A program made the translations under genes and the position numbers. From an uncultured Oscillospiraceae bacterium (lineage in GTDB: Bacteria > Bacillota > Clostridia > Oscillospirales > Oscillospiraceae), in assembly GCA_944382995.1 (NCBI GenBank), contig CALWOF010000004.1, positions 1 to 48,577 of the forward strand: DNA of 48,577 bases, in the 5' to 3' direction. Numbering within the stretch: position 1 is the first letter of the stretch; each line of letters begins with the position of its first letter. Under the pieces are notes generated by a model. It made no database searches and was not told the origin of the DNA. It saw only the letters and a list, made by a program, of their open reading frames with translations. This document shows, piece by piece, positions 42,154-48,577 of this stretch.

Positions 42154-42819
42154 ATGGCAAAGCAGATCCCCTCCTACACCGGGACCCTCCGGGATCACTC
42201 CCTGACCATCCCCGCCTGCGTCAGCGAGTGCAGCGGCATCCGCATCTTCGGCCGGCGCATCAAGTCCCTGGCCTTCACCACCGATGTGGCCATCATCAAG
42301 AACATCAACGCGGACGCCATCATCGCCGTGTACCCCTTCACCCCCCAGCCGGTGATCTCCCAGGCCATCATCAGCGTGTCCGACGTGCCGGTGTTCGTGG
42401 GCGTGGGCGGCGGCATCACCACCGGCATGCGCTCCGTGCGGCTGGCCATCCAAGCGGAGCACCAGGGCGCCTACGGCGTGGTGCTCAACGCCCCTACCTC
42501 CGACGAGGTGATCCGCCAGATCAAAGAGGTGGTGGATATCCCCGTGGTGATCACCGTGGTCTCCGATCACACGGATATCCGGAGCCGTCTGGCGGCGGGC
42601 GCCGACTTTCTCAATGTCTCCGGTGCCGCGGCCACGCCGGAGATCGTGGCGGAGATCCGCCGGGATTTTCCGGAGGTGCCCATCATCGCCACCGGCGGCC
42701 CCACGGAGGAGTCCATCCTCCGCACCATCCAGGCCGGGGCCAACGCCGTCACCTATACCCCGCCCACCAACGGGGCCCTGTTCGCCCGCATCATGGAGCG
42801 GCATCGGAAGACACTGTGA
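42154..42819 (+). CDS. Conserved TIM-barrel protein, function uncertain
   Basis: A 221-residue (beta/alpha)8-type protein with repeated strand-ending motifs: 'VAIIKNINADAIIAVYPF', 'VPVFVGVGGGITTG', 'GVVLNAPTS', 'IPVVITVVSD', 'ADFLNVSGAAAT' and 'PIIATGGPTEESI'. The last two strands look like a standard phosphate-binding barrel. Close relatives in Clostridia are usually named only 'hydrolase'; the substrate is unknown. AAAGGAG precedes the ATG. It is transcribed alone from a good promoter. Confidence 0.8.
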   Translation: MAKQIPSYTGTLRDHSLTIPACVSECSGIRIFGRRIKSLAFTTDVAIIKNINADAIIAVYPFTPQPVISQAIISVSDVPVFVGVGGGITTGMRSVRLAIQAEHQGAYGVVLNAPTSDEVIRQIKEVVDIPVVITVVSDHTDIRSRLAAGADFLNVSGAAATPEIVAEIRRDFPEVPIIATGGPTEESILRTIQAGANAVTYTPPTNGALFARIMERHRKTL

Positions 42820-42849
42820 ACCAGGGCTGAAAAAACGCGCAGAAAACGG

Positions 42850-42879
42850 TTGACAGATCTCCGGTTTTCTGTTTATAAT
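42850..42879 (+). promoter_or_regulatory. Consensus promoter of the M-box/mgtE transcript
   Basis: TTGACA (42850-42855) and TATAAT (42874-42879) are perfect hexamers with an 18-base spacer, directly ahead of the M-box. Confidence 0.88.
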
Positions 42880-42883
42880 GACG

Positions 42884-43060
42884 GCGGATCGGTAGGTGAG
42901 GCTACCACGGGGATCCGGAATTTTTCCAAAGACTGCTGCCGCACAGTTGTGGAGACACAACCAGCTGGTCAACAGGCCGCGTCGACAACAAGGCGCCGCT
43001 TAACGCAGTTGCTACGCCCCGTGAAGCTGAAGCTTGGACGAAGACGCCCCTGTGTGCAGC
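42884..43060 (+). ncRNA. M-box (magnesium) riboswitch
   Basis: The leader shows the M-box signature segments in order: 'GGTAGGTGAGGCTACC', 'CAAAGACTGCTGCC', 'GGTCAACAG', 'GCAGTTGCTACGCCCC' and 'GTGAAGCTGAAGCTTGG' before the closing stem. The M-box binds magnesium and lets a terminator form when magnesium is plentiful. It sits between a strong promoter and mgtE, its usual partner, which confirms the assignment. The exact ends are approximate. Confidence 0.92.
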
Positions 43061-43061
43061 T

Positions 43062-43093
43062 GTCCCTGCCGGATCACCGGCAGGGACTTTTTT
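43062..43093 (+). terminator. Regulated terminator of the M-box riboswitch
   Basis: An 11-bp stem (GTCCCTGCCGG with 43077-43087, loop ATCA) is followed by TTTTTT. It is the expression platform between the aptamer and mgtE. Confidence 0.9.
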
Positions 43094-43168
43094 ATGGAAA
43101 GGAGGTGCGGAACATGGACGCTGCCAATGGAACATCCCGGACGATTCAACGAAAGCGAGGTATAGACC

Positions 43169-44518
43169 ATGACCATGCTCAACAAAGATCAGATCCTTCA
43201 GCTTTTGGAGGCCCGGGACGGAAGAGCCCTCCGGGACCTCTGGCGGGGCCGCAGCGCCGTGGATATCGCCGCCCTCCTGGACACGGTGGAGGACCCCCGC
43301 CGGCAGGCGGCGCTGTTCCGCACCCTGCCGAAAAAGGCCGCGGCAGATGTGTTCGCCTATCTCCCCGGTCCCACCCAGGCCCGGCTGGCCGCCTCCTTCG
43401 CGGAGGGGGAGCTCCAGGAGCTCTTTGACGGCCTGCAGCCGGATGACGCGGCGGACCTTCTGGAGGAGCTGCCCGCCGACCTGGTGGACCGCATCCTCCG
43501 GGCCGCCAGCCCGCAGCGGCGGATGGCCGTGAACGCCCTGCTCCGCTACCCGGCGGACAGCGCCGGCGGCATCATGACGCCGGAGTTCGTCTCCCTCCAC
43601 CCGGGGGATACGGTCCGACAGGCGCTGGATACCATCCGCCGCACCGGCATCCACAGGGAGACCGTCTACACCTGCTATGTGCTGGAGCGGCGGCAGCTGC
43701 TGGGCTGCGTGTCCGCCGTGGACCTGCTGACGGCGGAGGAATCCGCCGCCGTGACAGACCTGATGACCGCGGACACCGTCTCCGTGGGCACCCTGACAGA
43801 CCGGGAGGAGGCCGCCCGCCTCCTGGCGAAATACGACCTGCTGGCCCTGCCGGTACTGGACGGCGAGGGGCGGATGGTGGGCATCGTCACTGTGGACGAC
43901 GCCATGGACGTTCTGGCGGAGGAGGCGGCGGAGGATCTTACCATCATGGCGGCGGTGACGCCGGACGAGAGGCCCTATTTCGCCGCCTCCGCCTGGGAGC
44001 ACGCCCGCCGGCGGCTCCTGTGGCTGCTGATCCTGATGCTCTCCGCGGCCGTCACCGGTGCCATCATCACCCGGTATGAGGACGCCATCTCCGCCGTGCC
44101 GCTGCTGGTGGCCTTTCTGCCCATGCTGATGGACACCGGCGGCAACTGCGGCTCCCAGAGCGCCACCCTGGTGATCCGTGGGCTGGCCCTGGAGGAGATC
44201 CGGCCCCGGGACCTCTTTCGGGTGGTGCGAAAGGAGCTGGCGGTGTCCCTGATCGTCAGTGCCGTGCTGGCGGCGGCCAACGGCCTGCGGATCCTCCTCC
44301 AGTACCGGGACGGCGCCATCGCCCTGGTGATCTCCCTGTCCCTGGCGGCCACGGTGGTGCTGGCCAAGCTGGTTGGCTGCGTGCTGCCCATCGCCGCCAA
44401 GCGTCTGCGCATGGACCCGGCCATCATGGCCTCCCCCCTCATCACCACCATCGTGGACGCCGGGGCGGTGCTGATCTACTTCCGCACCGCCGCCGCGCTG
44501 CTGCGCCTCACGGTGTGA
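43169..44518 (+). CDS. mgtE: MgtE magnesium transporter
   Basis: A 449-residue magnesium channel/transporter of normal length. The cytosolic N domain ('VFAYLPGPTQARLAASF') is followed by two CBS domains (about 125-250, 'AGGIMTPEFVSLHPGDTV', 'GIVTVDDAMDVL') that sense magnesium, and five membrane segments with the pore signature 'PMLMDTGGNCGSQS'. It imports magnesium under control of the M-box. The ATG has GAGG about nine bases upstream; an in-frame stop just before it rules out a longer form. Confidence 0.96.
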   Translation: MTMLNKDQILQLLEARDGRALRDLWRGRSAVDIAALLDTVEDPRRQAALFRTLPKKAAADVFAYLPGPTQARLAASFAEGELQELFDGLQPDDAADLLEELPADLVDRILRAASPQRRMAVNALLRYPADSAGGIMTPEFVSLHPGDTVRQALDTIRRTGIHRETVYTCYVLERRQLLGCVSAVDLLTAEESAAVTDLMTADTVSVGTLTDREEAARLLAKYDLLALPVLDGEGRMVGIVTVDDAMDVLAEEAAEDLTIMAAVTPDERPYFAASAWEHARRRLLWLLILMLSAAVTGAIITRYEDAISAVPLLVAFLPMLMDTGGNCGSQSATLVIRGLALEEIRPRDLFRVVRKELAVSLIVSAVLAAANGLRILLQYRDGAIALVISLSLAATVVLAKLVGCVLPIAAKRLRMDPAIMASPLITTIVDAGAVLIYFRTAAALLRLTV

Positions 44519-44533
44519 GCGTCCCCTGTGAAA

Positions 44534-44563
44534 AAGCGCCCTGCCGGGAACGGCAGGGCGCTT
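44534..44563. terminator. Bidirectional terminator between mgtE and selD
   Basis: AAGCGCCCTGCCG (44534-44546) pairs perfectly with 44551-44563 around GGAA. The minus-strand transcript of selD runs into TTTTT, and mgtE ends 16 bases before the stem. Confidence 0.85.
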
Positions 44564-44593
44564 CTCTCTGTTCTGCACTTTTCTCCGGCCCGG

Positions 44594-45631
44594 TCACCGC
44601 AGGAAGATCCGCTTCCCGCCCCGGTACGCCCGGACCGTGCCGATCCGCTGGGCGCTGGGGACGCAGCCCTTCAGCTCCGCGTACAGGGCGTCCGCGTCCG
44701 CCGGGTCCACGGCCATCAGCAGTCCGCCGGCGGTCTGGGGGTCGTAGAGGACGTCCTGTTTACATAACTCTGTATCACCATCATCCACCCAGGGCTCCGC
44801 GAAGGTGCGGTTGCGGTACATCCCCGCCGGCAGCAGGCCCATCTTCGCAAGCTCCACCGCCTCGCCGATCAGGTCGATGTCCGCCACGCGCAGCTCCATC
44901 TCCACATCGCTGCCCTGGGCCATCTCGCAGGCGTGGCCCAGCAGGCCGAAGCCCGTCACGTCCGTGCAGGCGTGGACGCGGTACTTCACCATGGCGTCCC
45001 GGGCGGACCTGTTCAGGGTGGTCATCAGCTTTTCCGCCAGGGCCCGCCCCTCCGGAGACAGCAGCTCCGCCTTCTGGGCGGTGGTGAGGACGCCGATCCC
45101 CAAGGGCTTGGTCAGCAGCAGCATATCCCCGGGCCGCGCGCCGGAGTTGGTCAGCACCCTGTCCGGGTGGACGAAGCCGGTGACCGCCAGGCCGTACTTT
45201 GGCTCATCGTCCAGGATGCTGTGGCCGCCGGTGATGAGGGCCCCGGCCTCGTAGACCTTGTCGTAGCCGCCCCGGAGCAGCTGGTGGACCGCCTCCTTCG
45301 GCATGGACTCCGGCACGGCCATGATGTTCAGGCAGAGCCTGGGCTCGCCCCCCATGGCGTACACGTCGGACAGAGCGTTGGTGGCGGCGATCTGCCCGAA
45401 GAGGTACGGATCGTCGGCGATGGGCGGGAAGAAGTCCACCGTCTGCACCAGGGCCAGGTCGTCCGTGACCTGGTAGACCGAGGCGTCGTCGCTCTTGTCG
45501 AACCCCACCAGCAGGTTGGGGTCCTGATGGACTTTGATGCCCTCCAGCAGCTGGGCCAGGACGCCGGCCCCCACCTTGGCGCCGCACCCGGCGCACTTGG
45601 AGAGCTTTGTCAGCTTCACTTCATTCTCCAT
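44594..45631 (-). CDS. selD: Selenide, water dikinase
   Basis: A 345-residue SelD, which makes selenophosphate from selenide and ATP. The N-terminal active loop reads 'SKCAGCGAKVG'; the residue aligned with E. coli Cys17 is C16, while the second cysteine (E. coli Cys19) is Ala here. 'QTVDFFPPIADDPYLFGQIAATNALSD' in parts, 'TDVTGFGLLGH' and 'YDPQTAGGLL' are the ATP and fold motifs. Selenocysteine is not needed in this copy. With yqeB and yqeC it most likely serves selenium-dependent molybdenum hydroxylases as well as any selenoproteins. Confidence 0.95.
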   Translation of the reverse strand: MENEVKLTKLSKCAGCGAKVGAGVLAQLLEGIKVHQDPNLLVGFDKSDDASVYQVTDDLALVQTVDFFPPIADDPYLFGQIAATNALSDVYAMGGEPRLCLNIMAVPESMPKEAVHQLLRGGYDKVYEAGALITGGHSILDDEPKYGLAVTGFVHPDRVLTNSGARPGDMLLLTKPLGIGVLTTAQKAELLSPEGRALAEKLMTTLNRSARDAMVKYRVHACTDVTGFGLLGHACEMAQGSDVEMELRVADIDLIGEAVELAKMGLLPAGMYRNRTFAEPWVDDGDTELCKQDVLYDPQTAGGLLMAVDPADADALYAELKGCVPSAQRIGTVRAYRGGKRIFLR

Positions 45632-46079
45632 ATTGTGCTCCCGCCTCTCTCCGCAGTCGGATCTGGTCCCGCAGCGTCACGCCCTCCTCCACGATGGGGT
45701 GGTCGTAATGCTCCGGGAAATAGTTTTCCACTCTTCCGGCCTCCCGGAAGCCGCAGGCCCGGTAGAAGGCCAGGGTCCCCGGCGTCTCGCCGGTGCCCAG
45801 CTCCGCGGCGCAGTCCGGGTACTCCCCGCAGACCGCCAGCAGCAGCTCCCGCCCGATGCCCCGCCGCCGGTGCTCCGGCGCCACGGCCAGGTTCAGGAGC
45901 TCCACCGTACCCGGCCCGGTCCGCTCCGCCGCGCAGACGGCCAGGACCTCCCCGGCCTCCTCCCAGACGTAGAGGCCGCATCGGTCCAGATACCGCTCCA
46001 CCAGGCTCTCCTGCTCGTCGCCCATTAGCAGCAGGGGCAGAAGGCGCCGCCGGTCCCCGCTGATCCTCCGCATGGCCAT
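45621..46079 (-). CDS. GNAT family N-acetyltransferase
   Basis: A 152-residue GNAT enzyme with 'LNLAVAPEHRRRGIGRELL' as the acetyl-CoA-binding motif A and 'TLAFYRACGFREAGRVENYF' as motif B. It overlaps selD by 11 bases and lies four bases after yqeB, so it is part of the selenium operon, but the acceptor is unknown. The start has GGGGGAGTG upstream. Confidence 0.9.
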   Translation of the reverse strand: MAMRRISGDRRRLLPLLLMGDEQESLVERYLDRCGLYVWEEAGEVLAVCAAERTGPGTVELLNLAVAPEHRRRGIGRELLLAVCGEYPDCAAELGTGETPGTLAFYRACGFREAGRVENYFPEHYDHPIVEEGVTLRDQIRLRREAGAQYGE

Positions 46080-46083
46080 CGTA

Positions 46084-46878
46084 TCACTCCCCCAGCGCCC
46101 CGGTCAGGTGCAGGAGCGCCTCCAGCACGCCGCCGCCTACGGAGAGGGCCTTGTCGCTGGCGGTGTAGCAGTGCTCCACCCTGCACCGGGGGTCGATGTC
46201 CCCGGCCTTCATGCCCTTGCGGACCGGGGTGCCCTCCGGCAGGATGCCCCGCAGGACGCCGTCTAAAGTGCAGGTCATGGGAACGCCGTCCACCGTGGCG
46301 GCCACATCCCCCATCTTCACCTGGGCGCCGATGTCCAAAATCTGGTGGAACGTCCCGTCCGCCGGGGCCCGGAGCACCCGCTCCCCAGCGAAGCCGCCGA
46401 TGAGGCCGGGCACCCCGGTATTGGGCAGGGCGGAGCCCGCATAGTACACCCGCCCCAGGGTGTGGCCCCGCATGGTCTCCACCACAGCGTGGCAGTCCAC
46501 CCCGGCGGTGAAGCCAGGTCCCACGCCGATGACCGCCGGCGCGTCGGTGATTTTGGTTCCCAGATTGCGCTTGGCCAGGATGGCGTCCACCACCGCGTCC
46601 GGGCGCAGGGCCGGGATGCAGGCCCCCTCCGGGTCCGGCAGCACCGGCACCGCGCCTTCCTTCAGGAGAGCCAGGGCCTGTTCGGCTGTGTCCGCCCGGC
46701 GGGCGGTAACATCCTCCACCTTCGTCTCCCCCAGCACGATGGCCTGGGAGAGGGCCACCGTCCGCCGAATGGCGGTAGGGGCCGGTATATCGGTCATAAT
46801 GACCTGTATATGCGCCCGTTTCAGCCGCAGGGCGATGCCGGTGGCAATGTCCCCGGCCCCACGAATGATCACCAGCAT
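46084..46878 (-). CDS. yqeB: Selenium-dependent molybdenum hydroxylase accessory protein YqeB
   Basis: A 264-residue protein of the EF2563/YqeB family. It starts 'MLVIIRGAGDIATGIALRL', a Rossmann-like nucleotide loop, and has 'VIGVGPGFTAGVDCHAVVETMRGH' in parts, the family's hallmark with a conserved Cys-His. It is needed for the labile selenium of Se-dependent molybdenum hydroxylases such as xanthine dehydrogenase. The start overlaps the end of yqeC by ten bases. A hydroxylase gene is not in the window. Confidence 0.92.
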   Translation of the reverse strand: MLVIIRGAGDIATGIALRLKRAHIQVIMTDIPAPTAIRRTVALSQAIVLGETKVEDVTARRADTAEQALALLKEGAVPVLPDPEGACIPALRPDAVVDAILAKRNLGTKITDAPAVIGVGPGFTAGVDCHAVVETMRGHTLGRVYYAGSALPNTGVPGLIGGFAGERVLRAPADGTFHQILDIGAQVKMGDVAATVDGVPMTCTLDGVLRGILPEGTPVRKGMKAGDIDPRCRVEHCYTASDKALSVGGGVLEALLHLTGALGE

Positions 46879-47537
46879 GGGAAATACTCCTTCCTGTGGA
46901 GGCTGCCCGCCAGCACCGGACAGTCCACCAGCGCCGCCAGGGACTTGGCGTCCGCCAGGTCCCACAGCGTCTCCACTTGGTTGACATAAATTTTTGTATG
47001 CAGCCCCTCGGCGGCCAGCACCGCCGCCTCGGTCTCCGGCGCGGCCTCCGCCGTCACCGGCACGCCGGCCAGCGCGGCGTACCGCTCCGGCCGGTGGACA
47101 GCCTCCGCGATGGGCCGTCCGAAGCCGGAGGCCCCCACCACGCAGATGGTCTGACCGGCCTCCGCCGGGACCACCGGCTCCCAGGGGGCGTGGGCCTTCA
47201 GGGGACGGCCGGCGGCGCCGTCCGCCTCCACCAGCACATAGTCGAACCGTTCCGCCAGGGCCGCCATGGATGTCTCCGGGGCCGTCAGCTTGCCGGTGTC
47301 CGGCACCTCCGTCCCGGCGCACAGCAGGCGGTGTTCCCGGCGCAGCCGCTCCAGCTCCGCCGCCGTCCGGGCGCAGGGCAGGTCCGGAAAGGGAAAGATC
47401 TTCGTGGTGGTGCACAGCAGGACGGTGTGGGTCCGGGACAGCTCCTCCCCCAGCGTCCGCAGCAGGGTGGTCTTGCCCCCGCCGCCGATGACGGCGGTGA
47501 CGCCGGGCCGGATATCCAGCAGCTCAGCCAGCTCCAA
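46869..47537 (-). CDS. yqeC: Selenium-dependent hydroxylase accessory protein YqeC
   Basis: A 222-residue P-loop protein with Walker A 'GGGGKTTLL' at residues 18-26, 'CTTTKIF' and 'YVLVEADGAAGRPLKAH', the YqeC pattern. It works with YqeB in maturing selenium-dependent hydroxylases. The start is TTG with AGGGAGGGACTGCT upstream; no ATG is available nearby. It is the first gene of the operon yqeC-yqeB-GNAT-selD. Confidence 0.92.
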   Translation of the reverse strand: MELAELLDIRPGVTAVIGGGGKTTLLRTLGEELSRTHTVLLCTTTKIFPFPDLPCARTAAELERLRREHRLLCAGTEVPDTGKLTAPETSMAALAERFDYVLVEADGAAGRPLKAHAPWEPVVPAEAGQTICVVGASGFGRPIAEAVHRPERYAALAGVPVTAEAAPETEAAVLAAEGLHTKIYVNQVETLWDLADAKSLAALVDCPVLAGSLHRKEYFPCW

Positions 47538-47631
47538 AGCAGTCCCTCCCTTTCGTTCTTCTTTTCATAGAATAGCACCTGACGGGACTTCCGTCAAGCA
47601 AAGCGGGGGTGTCCCACGGTTTTTCCGGCCC

Positions 47632-47696
47632 GCAACTGGCAGTTGCTAAATTTCCAAGGCGTCTTGGTGGACTTTTGGCCGTCCCGCCGCTATACT
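47632..47696 (+). promoter_or_regulatory. Promoter region with two palindromes before the XRE regulator
   Basis: GCAACTGGCAGTTGC (47632-47646) is a perfect palindrome with a central G, and CCAAG/CTTGG (47654-47667) forms a second. A good -10 TATACT lies at 47691-47696 with a weak -35 (TGGACT, 17-base spacer). The palindromes are likely operators for the regulator encoded next. Confidence 0.5.
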
Positions 47697-47719
47697 GGAG
47701 CTACAAAGGAGGACCTGTC

Positions 47720-48568
47720 ATGAGCCTTGGAACCAACATCAGCCGCCTGCGGGCGGAGAAGCATCTGTCCCAGGGGGACCTGGCGGAGGCGCTGGACGTG
47801 TCCCGGCAGTCCGTCAGCAAATGGGAGACCGACGCCAGCGTGCCGGACCTGGACAAGCTGGTGAAGCTGAGCCGGGTCTTCGGCGTGACTCTGGATGAGC
47901 TGGTGACCGGAGCGGCCCCGTCAGCAGAAGAGGCTTCGCCTTGGGAGGCCGGGACGCCGCCGCCCCAGGCCGCGGCCTCCGGCAGGCTGCCCGGCCGGAA
48001 GATCGCCGGCCTCGTCCTGTTCTGCATGGCCTTTCTCACCTTCCTGGTGCTGACGGCTGTGGGGGGGGGGTTGGAGGGTCTGATCCTGGCCATGCCCTTT
48101 CTGGTGTGCGGCATCATCTGCTTCGCGGCCCGGAGGCGGCCGGGCCTCTGGTGCGCCTGGGCCCTCTATTTAATATTTCTGCTCTTCTGCCGCTGGACCA
48201 CCAGTCTCAACTGGCGGTACATCTTCCGCACCTTCTCCTGGCAGGAGACTGAGCTGGGCTTTGCCCATATCGTCATGGCTTGGGTGCAGGTCCTTGCGGT
48301 GCTGCTTCTGCTGGTCGCTACCGTCCGCTCCTTTCGCACCTTCCCCTTTCCTCTCACCCGGCGGAATGGGGGAATCCTGGCCGCACTGTGGCTTGGCTTC
48401 CTGGCGGCGTATTTCCTGCCCCTCTCCCAGTCCCTGATCCAGACGCGGCAGTTTCCCCTTGCCGGCATCGTCTCCACGGTGCAGGGCATCGTCTCGTTGA
48501 TCCTGCTGGCGGCGGCCCTGACGCTGTCGGCCCGGATGCTGGCCGCCTGGCGAACTTCAAAACGCTGA
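47720..48568 (+). CDS. XRE-family regulator fused to a membrane domain
   Basis: A 282-residue protein. Residues 1-62 are an XRE helix-turn-helix ('ISRLRAEKHLSQGDLAEALDVSRQSVSKWE'). After an Ala/Pro-rich linker, five to six membrane segments follow from residue 95 to the end. Such membrane-tethered regulators often sense envelope stress or a signal peptide. AAAGGAGG precedes the ATG. A run of ten G (48061-48070) lies within the first membrane region and keeps the frame open only at this length, so slippage would cut the membrane part off. Confidence 0.88.
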   Translation: MSLGTNISRLRAEKHLSQGDLAEALDVSRQSVSKWETDASVPDLDKLVKLSRVFGVTLDELVTGAAPSAEEASPWEAGTPPPQAAASGRLPGRKIAGLVLFCMAFLTFLVLTAVGGGLEGLILAMPFLVCGIICFAARRRPGLWCAWALYLIFLLFCRWTTSLNWRYIFRTFSWQETELGFAHIVMAWVQVLAVLLLLVATVRSFRTFPFPLTRRNGGILAALWLGFLAAYFLPLSQSLIQTRQFPLAGIVSTVQGIVSLILLAAALTLSARMLAAWRTSKR

Positions 48569-48577
48569 CCATCCCTC

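Noticed and set aside
43114..43428. A frame with a strong AAAGGAGGTG site between the M-box terminator and mgtE.
   Set aside because: It runs out of frame into mgtE for about 260 bases and its product is Pro/Gly/Arg-rich like a shadow frame. It could be a short leader, but nothing supports a protein.
1..48577. A CRISPR array.
   Set aside because: No set of regularly spaced direct repeats longer than about 12 bases was seen, and no cas genes are present.

Overview
The window looks like a piece of a high-GC Clostridia genome, most like the Oscillospiraceae (Flavonifractor/Lawsonibacter/Oscillibacter relatives). This is inferred from gene content and codon use, not from a database search. It has two parts that meet at a tRNA-Pro gene (33112-33187, minus strand).

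Positions 1 to about 33112 are the right-hand part of an integrative and conjugative or mobilizable element. Its mobilization block comes first: a ribbon-helix-helix-like accessory protein, a MobP-type relaxase with C-terminal Sel1 repeats, a VapBC toxin-antitoxin pair, a single-chain MNT-HEPN protein, a TOPRIM/primase-like protein, a VirD4-type coupling protein and a small winged-helix protein. The element ends with a sigma-70 region 4 protein, a probable structured RNA, an excisionase and a tyrosine integrase that lies next to the tRNA. No VirB4-like or other channel genes are seen, so these may lie to the left of the window. The left attachment site is not in the window.

Between the mobilization and integration ends is a large minus-strand cargo. 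From 27381 down to 10880 eight tightly packed genes look like one operon. In order of transcription they encode an exported VWA protein with a transmembrane anchor and FHA-like tail; a tubulin/FtsZ-like GTPase of 1150 residues; a 645-residue protein with two membrane segments; a 1408-residue membrane protein ending in a LIM-like zinc site and a DA1-like zinc peptidase; an FtsK/EssC-type ATPase with one intact and two degenerate nucleotide sites; two small helical proteins; and an LHH-family HNH nuclease toxin. This looks like a type VII secretion-like machine built around a tubulin homologue, with its own nuclease effector. It is the best candidate for an undescribed system here. Two AT-rich genes follow it (a C-terminal two-TM membrane protein and an isochorismatase-fold hydrolase). 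Upstream of it is a protein that has an FtsZ-type T7 loop, FtsZ C-terminal subdomain and FtsZ-like tail but no GTP-binding domain, a possible FtsZ capper or division modulator.

Positions 33188-48577 are ordinary chromosome: an O-antigen-ligase-like polymerase and a family 2 glycosyltransferase, a protein with only a Spo0A-type DNA-binding domain, L-serine dehydratase (sdaAB, sdaAA), an 8-oxoguanine deaminase-like amidohydrolase, a lipoprotein polysaccharide deacetylase, a macro-domain protein, a TIM-barrel protein, an M-box riboswitch controlling mgtE, a selenium block (yqeC, yqeB, a GNAT gene, selD) that matures selenium-dependent molybdenum hydroxylases, and an XRE-type membrane regulator with a ten-G tract. 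The amidohydrolase and the selenium genes together suggest purine catabolism.
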